A stretch of DNA of 64,000 nt from assembly GCF_001428005.1 (NCBI RefSeq), contig NZ_LMSB01000045.1:62001-126000 (forward strand), given 5' to 3'. The position numbers and the translations under genes are program-made. Below are positions 59,293-64,000 of this stretch, piece after piece. Within the stretch, counting starts at the first letter, position 1. Every line of letters begins with the position of its first letter. This DNA comes from Arthrobacter sp. Soil736 (GTDB lineage: Bacteria; Actinomycetota; Actinomycetes; Actinomycetales; Micrococcaceae). The notes beneath the pieces were generated by a model. It was given only the letters and a program-made list of their open reading frames with translations. It was not told the DNA's origin and did no database searches.

Positions 59293-61322
59293 GCGTAGCG
59301 ACAGAGTTCCGGCAAGGAACCGGATCCACCACCGACGACACCGTCTGGAAGACAGTTCACCGCGTGGTCTTCCCGGTCGACGGCGACACCGACACCCTTC
59401 CGCTGTACGTGGACTTCGACGCCGCGCGCCGCGTCGTCGAAAAGCAGGACTCGAGCTCCAAGCGGGGCATGGCGACCGCATATCCGGTGGCCGCGCAGCG
59501 CAGTCAGGTCCGCTCGGACTTCATCCTCGGCCGCCGCCAGCTGTCACTCCCCGCGCACCGCCGGGTTTCCTTTGGAACGTATTTCAATGCGTTCCCTGCC
59601 AGCTATTGGCGCGCCCACACGGACGTTCAGCAAGTCCGGCTCAGCATCGAGGTGGATGCCGAGGCAACGGTCATTGTCTACAAGTCCAGCCCGCGCGGCA
59701 GCTCAAACCGTGTCCAGAGCATGCATGTAACCGGCGGTGCCACCGCGACGTGCGAGCTGCCCCTGACCACCTTCGCCGACGGCGGCTGGTACTGGTTCGA
59801 CCTCGTCGCACACGGACACGACGTGACGCTCAAGCAGGCTGACTGGTCGGTTCCCCAGCCAGAAGGCTTTAGCCCGGGGACACTCTCCATTGCGGTCACT
59901 ACGTTCAACCGCCCGGATTACTGCGTCAAACACCTGCGCACGTTCGCCGAGTCGGAGGACCTGGTGGCAGTCATGGACCGCCTCATCGTCACCGATCAGG
60001 GGACCCAGAAAGTCCGTGACGAGCCCGGCTTCGAGGAAGCCGCCGCCGTCCTCGGCGACAAGTTCAGGCTCATCGAGCAGGGTAACCTGGGCGGTTCCGG
60101 CGGCTTCGCCCGCGGAATGCAGGAGTCTGTGGAGGACGGCGTGAGCAAGTACGTCATGCTCCTGGACGACGACGTCGTGGTGGAAACGGAGGGTGTGCTC
60201 CGCGCCGTCAATTTCGCCGACTTCACCCGCAGCGCCACCATCGTGGGCGGACACATGTTCAATCTCTTTGAGCGTTCAGTGATCCACAACTTCGGCGAGG
60301 GCATCAACGAGTACCGGTTCCAGTACGCGCCGATCGGCGAAGGGCAGATCGCCCACGATTTCGCCTCCGAGAACCTTCGCACCACGCCCTGGATGCACCG
60401 ACGAATCGACGTCGACTACAACGGCTGGTGGATGTGCCTGATCCCGACGTCGATCATCAGGGAGATCGGGCTTGCACTGCCGGTCTTCATCAAGTGGGAC
60501 GACGTCGAATACGGCATCCGGGCCAAGGCCCACGGGTACACCACTGTGAGCCTTCCGGGGGCGGCCGTATGGCACATGCCCTGGACCGAGAAGGACGACA
60601 CCATTGACTGGCAGGCCTATTTCCACCAGCGCAACCGGTGGGTCGCAGCCATGCTCTACTCGCAGTACGAGAAGGGCGGCCGGCTGCCCATCGAGAGCTT
60701 CCTCCAGGACGTCCGGCATCTGCTCTCGCTGCAGTATTCGGCCGTGGAGCTGCGCAACCGTGCCCTCAAGGACGTGCTCGACGGCCCCTCCCACCTGCAC
60801 CGGACCATTGGCGGCAAGCTCGCTGAGATCCGCCAGGTCCGCTCGGATTTCCCGGACGCCCAGGTCACCAAGGACATCACAGAGTTTCCCCCTGTCAAGA
60901 GGGTGCACCTGCCAAAGTTCGGCATGGTTCCCTCGCGCCCCAAGAACTTCGCGCAGACCATATCCAGCGCGCTGTCCGGTGCGCTTCGCCAGCTGCGCAG
61001 CGTAAACGCCGCAGCGTCGCAGAACCCCGAGGCCGTTGTGCCTGCGGCGGATGCACGCTGGTGGCGGCTGTCCCACCTGGATTCGGCCATCGTCTCGGCG
61101 TCTGACGGGACAGGAGCATCCTGGTACCGTCGGGACAACGTCCGCTTCCGCAAGCAGTTGCTTCGCAGCCTGACCCTGCACGCCCGCGTGCTGGCGCGCT
61201 GGGACGAGCTCTCGGAGTCCTACAAGAATGAACTGTCCAACTTCACGTCTCCGGAGGCCTGGCGCAAGACGTTCGAGTCCATGACCGACTCCGGGCCTGA
61301 TCAGCGGAAACCCAATCAGTGA
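59289..61322 (+). CDS. GlfT2-like galactofuranosyltransferase
   Basis: 677 residues. The first ~190 residues form a beta-rich domain, then a GT-A fold starts at SIAVTTFNRPDYCVKHL. The metal-binding DDD is at 293-295 (MLLDDDVVVE), WDD at 403-405 (KWDDVEYG) and a catalytic-site histidine at 429 (VWHMPW). The spacing matches mycobacterial GlfT2, which polymerises the galactan chain of the cell wall from UDP-galactofuranose. The C-terminal ~200 residues are helical. Here it should build a galactofuranose-containing glycan, for which the exporter genes follow at once. Confidence 0.92.
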   Translation: MSVATEFRQGTGSTTDDTVWKTVHRVVFPVDGDTDTLPLYVDFDAARRVVEKQDSSSKRGMATAYPVAAQRSQVRSDFILGRRQLSLPAHRRVSFGTYFNAFPASYWRAHTDVQQVRLSIEVDAEATVIVYKSSPRGSSNRVQSMHVTGGATATCELPLTTFADGGWYWFDLVAHGHDVTLKQADWSVPQPEGFSPGTLSIAVTTFNRPDYCVKHLRTFAESEDLVAVMDRLIVTDQGTQKVRDEPGFEEAAAVLGDKFRLIEQGNLGGSGGFARGMQESVEDGVSKYVMLLDDDVVVETEGVLRAVNFADFTRSATIVGGHMFNLFERSVIHNFGEGINEYRFQYAPIGEGQIAHDFASENLRTTPWMHRRIDVDYNGWWMCLIPTSIIREIGLALPVFIKWDDVEYGIRAKAHGYTTVSLPGAAVWHMPWTEKDDTIDWQAYFHQRNRWVAAMLYSQYEKGGRLPIESFLQDVRHLLSLQYSAVELRNRALKDVLDGPSHLHRTIGGKLAEIRQVRSDFPDAQVTKDITEFPPVKRVHLPKFGMVPSRPKNFAQTISSALSGALRQLRSVNAAASQNPEAVVPAADARWWRLSHLDSAIVSASDGTGASWYRRDNVRFRKQLLRSLTLHARVLARWDELSESYKNELSNFTSPEAWRKTFESMTDSGPDQRKPNQ

Positions 61323-62224
61323 CTAACGGACGTACCTCCCCGACGGACCAGGACGCCGAGCGTGCCCTGGTGGCACCGGGGACCGGGAACGGGCTTGCTG
61401 ATGTCTTCCGGTCCCGGTTCCTCCTGAAACTCCTGGTCCGGAAGGAACTCAGGATCAGGTACCGCGGGTCAGTGCTGGGCCTGCTCTGGACCTACGTCAA
61501 ACCCGGCGTGCAGTTTGTTGCGTTCTATGTTGCCCTCGGCGTCTTCCTGGGGCTGGAGCAGAGCCCGACCAACAGGGGCGGTTTGCCGAACTACGCGGTG
61601 TACCTGTTCTCCGGGATTATCCTGGTGAACTTTTTCACCGAGTCCTTGAGCACGGCGACACGGTCGATCGTCAACAACAGCGGCCTGATCAACAAGATCT
61701 ACCTGCCCCGTGAGCTGTTCCCGGTCTCATCGGTGTGGGTGTCTGCGGTGCATTTCCTGCCGCAGATGTTCGTGTTGGTCGTCGCCTGCCTGTTCAGCGG
61801 TTGGCGCCCAGGCCTCGTTGAGGCGTACACCGCCGTCGCGGGCTTCCTGATCATTGCCCTGCTCGCCACCGGGCTGGGACTCTTTTTCGGGGCCGCGAAC
61901 GTCTATTTCCGGGACTCGGAGAATTTCGTCGACCTGCTGCTGATGGTGGCCACCTGGGTTTCGCCTGTGCTGTACTCCTGGCGGATGGTCCAGGCAAAGG
62001 CGGGGGATCTCTGGTTCTCCGTGTACCAGCTCAACCCCATCACGATCGCCGTCGAGTCGTTCCACCATGCGTTTTGGCTTCCCACCACGGCCGGTGCGGA
62101 AGGCAGCCCGCCTAATCTGGTCACGCTGTGGATCCCGGTGGGCCTGCTGGTGTCGCTGCTCATTCTGTTCCTCGGCCAGTGGACCTTCCGCAGGCTCGAA
62201 GGCCGTTTCGCGCAGGAGCTGTGA
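61319..62224 (+). CDS. wzm: ABC-2 polysaccharide exporter permease, Wzm type
   Basis: 301 residues. After a hydrophilic head the segment LLKLLVRKELRIRYRGSVLG leads into six helices, as in Wzm/TagG and mycobacterial Rv3783. Wzm pairs with the ATPase Wzt to flip lipid-linked polysaccharide across the membrane. GTG at 61319 overlaps the transferase stop. The likely cargo is the galactofuranose glycan made just upstream. Confidence 0.92.
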   Translation: MTNGRTSPTDQDAERALVAPGTGNGLADVFRSRFLLKLLVRKELRIRYRGSVLGLLWTYVKPGVQFVAFYVALGVFLGLEQSPTNRGGLPNYAVYLFSGIILVNFFTESLSTATRSIVNNSGLINKIYLPRELFPVSSVWVSAVHFLPQMFVLVVACLFSGWRPGLVEAYTAVAGFLIIALLATGLGLFFGAANVYFRDSENFVDLLLMVATWVSPVLYSWRMVQAKAGDLWFSVYQLNPITIAVESFHHAFWLPTTAGAEGSPPNLVTLWIPVGLLVSLLILFLGQWTFRRLEGRFAQEL

Positions 62225-62952
62225 TGACTACCGCCATAGAAATACGCAACATCAACAAGCAGTTTGTCCTGCGGCACACCAGGTCACTCAAGGAAGCACT
62301 CGTGTGGCTGATCCGGGGCCGCAAGGGCGACCTCTCCAAGAAGTTCCACGCCCTTCGGGACCTTTCGATCGACGTCGAACACGGCGAGACAGTGGCGCTC
62401 CTGGGCCTTAACGGTTCCGGCAAATCGACGCTGCTCAAGCACATTTCCGGGGTCATGCTGCCCGATTCGGGCACGGTCCGCACCGGCGGCCGGGTGGCAG
62501 GGCTGATTGAGGTCGGCGCGGGTTTCCATCCCGACCTGTCGGGACGGGACAACGTCTACCTCAACGGCGCCATCCTTGGCATGACGGAAGCGCAGATCAA
62601 GGAAAAGTTCGACTCGATTGTCGAGTTTGCCGAGATCGGCGAATTCATCGACACCGAAGTGAAGTTCTATTCCTCCGGGATGTACCTCCGGCTGGCGTTT
62701 TCGGTCGCCGTCCACACGGATCCCGACGTCTTCCTGGTCGACGAGATCCTAGCCGTCGGCGACGAGCCCTTCCAGAAGAAGTGCCTTGCAAAAATCAAGG
62801 AGCTGGCGGCAGCGGGGAAGACCCTGATCGTCGTAAGCCATGACCTCGACCTGGTCGCCCATGTCTGTGATCGCGGAATACTGCTTGAACATGGCTCGGT
62901 TGTGATGGACGGCCCTGTGGGCGACGTCATCAGCCGGCTGCGGAACCGCTAA
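62224..62952 (+). CDS. wzt: ABC polysaccharide exporter ATPase, Wzt type
   Basis: 242 residues. Walker A GLNGSGKS (61-68), signature YSSGMYLRLAFSVA and Walker B VFLVDEILAVGD are typical for Wzt/TagH/RfbE-class ATPases. No C-terminal carbohydrate-binding domain, as in Rv3781, so export is not tied to a capping modification. The ATG shares one base with the stop of the permease gene. The ATPase should drive Wzm. Confidence 0.93.
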   Translation: MTTAIEIRNINKQFVLRHTRSLKEALVWLIRGRKGDLSKKFHALRDLSIDVEHGETVALLGLNGSGKSTLLKHISGVMLPDSGTVRTGGRVAGLIEVGAGFHPDLSGRDNVYLNGAILGMTEAQIKEKFDSIVEFAEIGEFIDTEVKFYSSGMYLRLAFSVAVHTDPDVFLVDEILAVGDEPFQKKCLAKIKELAAAGKTLIVVSHDLDLVAHVCDRGILLEHGSVVMDGPVGDVISRLRNR

Positions 62953-63033
62953 CGCAACCGCATCACCCGCGAACGACCCCCCGGGCCCGCCGGCGACAAC
63001 CGGGCCGCCCCTTTTATAACCCTTGGAGGAAAT

Positions 63034-64000
63034 GTGTCCTGGCTGTCCACGCTGCCGGCTCTGCTCGTCGCTGTGGCTGTGGTGCTGCTCCCGGGCGCTG
63101 CAGTGGCCTGGTCCCTGGGCATGCGGCGCTCGAGTCTGCTCGGGTTCGCACCGCTCTTCTCGCTTTCCATCGCCGGCGTCGCCGCCGTCCTGGCCCCGTT
63201 TGCGGGGATCAGCTGGAATATCTGGGTGGTCGTGGCGGCTACCTTGCTGGTGTCGGGCGCGGCTTACGCAGCCACCCGCACCGCCTGGGTGCGCAGGCAG
63301 GTCGCGGCAACCGAAGTTCGCGACAGCTGGGCCGTCCTGGGGGCGACTGCCGCAGCCATCGCCGTGGGCGGTTTCCTGACGGCCCGCCGTGTCATCCAGC
63401 TGGTAGGTGCCCCGGACAACATTTCCCAGCGCTACGACAACGTCTTTCATCTGAACGCCGTCCGCTACGTGCTGGATACCGGCAACGCATCGTCCCTGAA
63501 TCTGGGCAGCATGGCCGGTGGAACCGGCGGACTGTCCTCCGTCTACCCGGCGGAGTGGCATTCCCTGGCCGCGCTCGTCACGCAGCTGACGGGCGCTGGC
63601 GTTCCGGTCTCTGTCAACGTGGTGAACCTGGTGGCCTCTGCGGTCATCTGGCCGATCTCCGTCGTCTTCCTGACGAGGGTGGTCGTCGGCCCCAGGCCCA
63701 TCGGACTCCTGGCGGCCGGAGTGGCGTCGGCGGGCCTCATGGCGTTCCCGTACCTCCTGCTGGTCTGGGGACCCCTCTTTCCCAATCTCCTTTCAGTGAG
63801 TGCCCTGCCCGCCGGAATCGCAGCAGTGATTCTCGCGTGCAGGCTGGCCCCCACACTTCAGGAGCCGCCGGTTCGCGCGTTGCCTGCACTGGTGCTGGGA
63901 ATTCCAGGCCTTGCGCTGTCGCACATGAGTGCCGTCAACGCGCTGCTCGCCTTTAGCGCCCCCATCCTTGTCTGGAAATTGGTCGTGTACGTTCGCGGTC
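63034..64000 (+). CDS. Large membrane protein (DUF6541-like), N-terminal part
   Basis: At least 322 residues; it runs off the window without a stop. Multiple helices start at once (LPALLVAVAVVLLPGAAVAW, FAPLFSLSIAGVAAVLAPFA). A loop with SQRYDNVFHLNAVRYVLDTG lies after the fourth helix; such a D-x-x-H motif in the first large outer loop recalls GT-C glycosyltransferases. DUF6541-like proteins lie in actinobacterial polysaccharide loci. The GTG at 63034 has GGAGGA upstream. It may transfer sugars outside from lipid carriers (inference). Confidence 0.7.
   Translation, partial: MSWLSTLPALLVAVAVVLLPGAAVAWSLGMRRSSLLGFAPLFSLSIAGVAAVLAPFAGISWNIWVVVAATLLVSGAAYAATRTAWVRRQVAATEVRDSWAVLGATAAAIAVGGFLTARRVIQLVGAPDNISQRYDNVFHLNAVRYVLDTGNASSLNLGSMAGGTGGLSSVYPAEWHSLAALVTQLTGAGVPVSVNVVNLVASAVIWPISVVFLTRVVVGPRPIGLLAAGVASAGLMAFPYLLLVWGPLFPNLLSVSALPAGIAAVILACRLAPTLQEPPVRALPALVLGIPGLALSHMSAVNALLAFSAPILVWKLVVYVRG

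Noticed and set aside
63023..63379. A 118-codon Cys/Trp-rich frame at the start of the last gene
   Set aside because: It is the +1 shadow of the membrane protein that starts at GTG 63034 with a good ribosome binding site and stays open to the window end.

Overview
This is high-GC actinobacterial DNA. Gene content and order point to Arthrobacter, Pseudarthrobacter or a close relative in the Micrococcaceae. The evidence is the sigK-rskA pair, the mtrA-mtrB-lpqB-comF-hpf-secA block, the pdtaS/whiB1 pair, an L_180-type NAD glutamate dehydrogenase, WhiB and LpqB families, and frequent GTG/TTG starts. No rRNA, tRNA, insertion sequence, prophage or CRISPR array was found. Identifications rest on motif and family recognition by eye; no database search was run.

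Layout. (1) 1-7.2 kb: end of a GntP permease; a TipA-like MerR regulator behind a typical 19-bp-spacer promoter; RskA-type anti-sigma factor and SigK-type sigma factor; tRNA methyltransferase TrmL; a J-domain protein; a lipoprotein; a DoxX protein divergent from a SufR-like regulator. (2) 7.2-11.1 kb: IscS-like cysteine desulfurase and MnmA, which together thiolate tRNA wobble uridine, with an opposed FAD reductase between them. (3) 11.3-16.9 kb: a peptide-type ABC importer (lipoprotein, two permeases, fused double ATPase). (4) 17.0-25.8 kb: a reductase gene with two frameshifts, chorismate mutase, a MetE-like protein, a DUF4166-like protein, and a five-gene minus-strand operon (membrane protein, DUF4129, DUF4350, MoxR, DUF58). 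(5) 26-36.3 kb: MtrAB-LpqB envelope signalling, ComF, long HPF, a YcaQ-type glycosylase, SecA. (6) 36.4-40.8 kb: Rv3235-like protein, LysM membrane protein, a possible tandem Sm-like protein, a small MerR/BldC-like DNA-binding protein and a CpaB/CpaE-like pair. (7) 40.9-48.3 kb: NAD-GDH, PdtaS-like kinase, WhiB1. (8) 48.4-52.5 kb: a 1367-aa FHA/FtsK ATPase like EssC of type VII secretion, without visible secretion partners. (9) 52.7-64 kb: a surface-polysaccharide locus with four enzymes matching the UDP-diacetamido-glucuronic acid pathway, a glycosyltransferase, UDP-galactopyranose mutase, a GlfT2-like galactofuranosyltransferase, a Wzm/Wzt exporter and a truncated membrane protein.

Most notable: a 10-bp-phased repeat array at 37731-37810 next to a possible tandem Sm-like protein and a BldC-like regulator; the diacetamido-uronic acid plus galactofuranose locus; the orphan EssC-like ATPase; the doubly frameshifted reductase; a MerR operator-promoter; a CRP-type box before whiB1; and several probable leaderless promoters.
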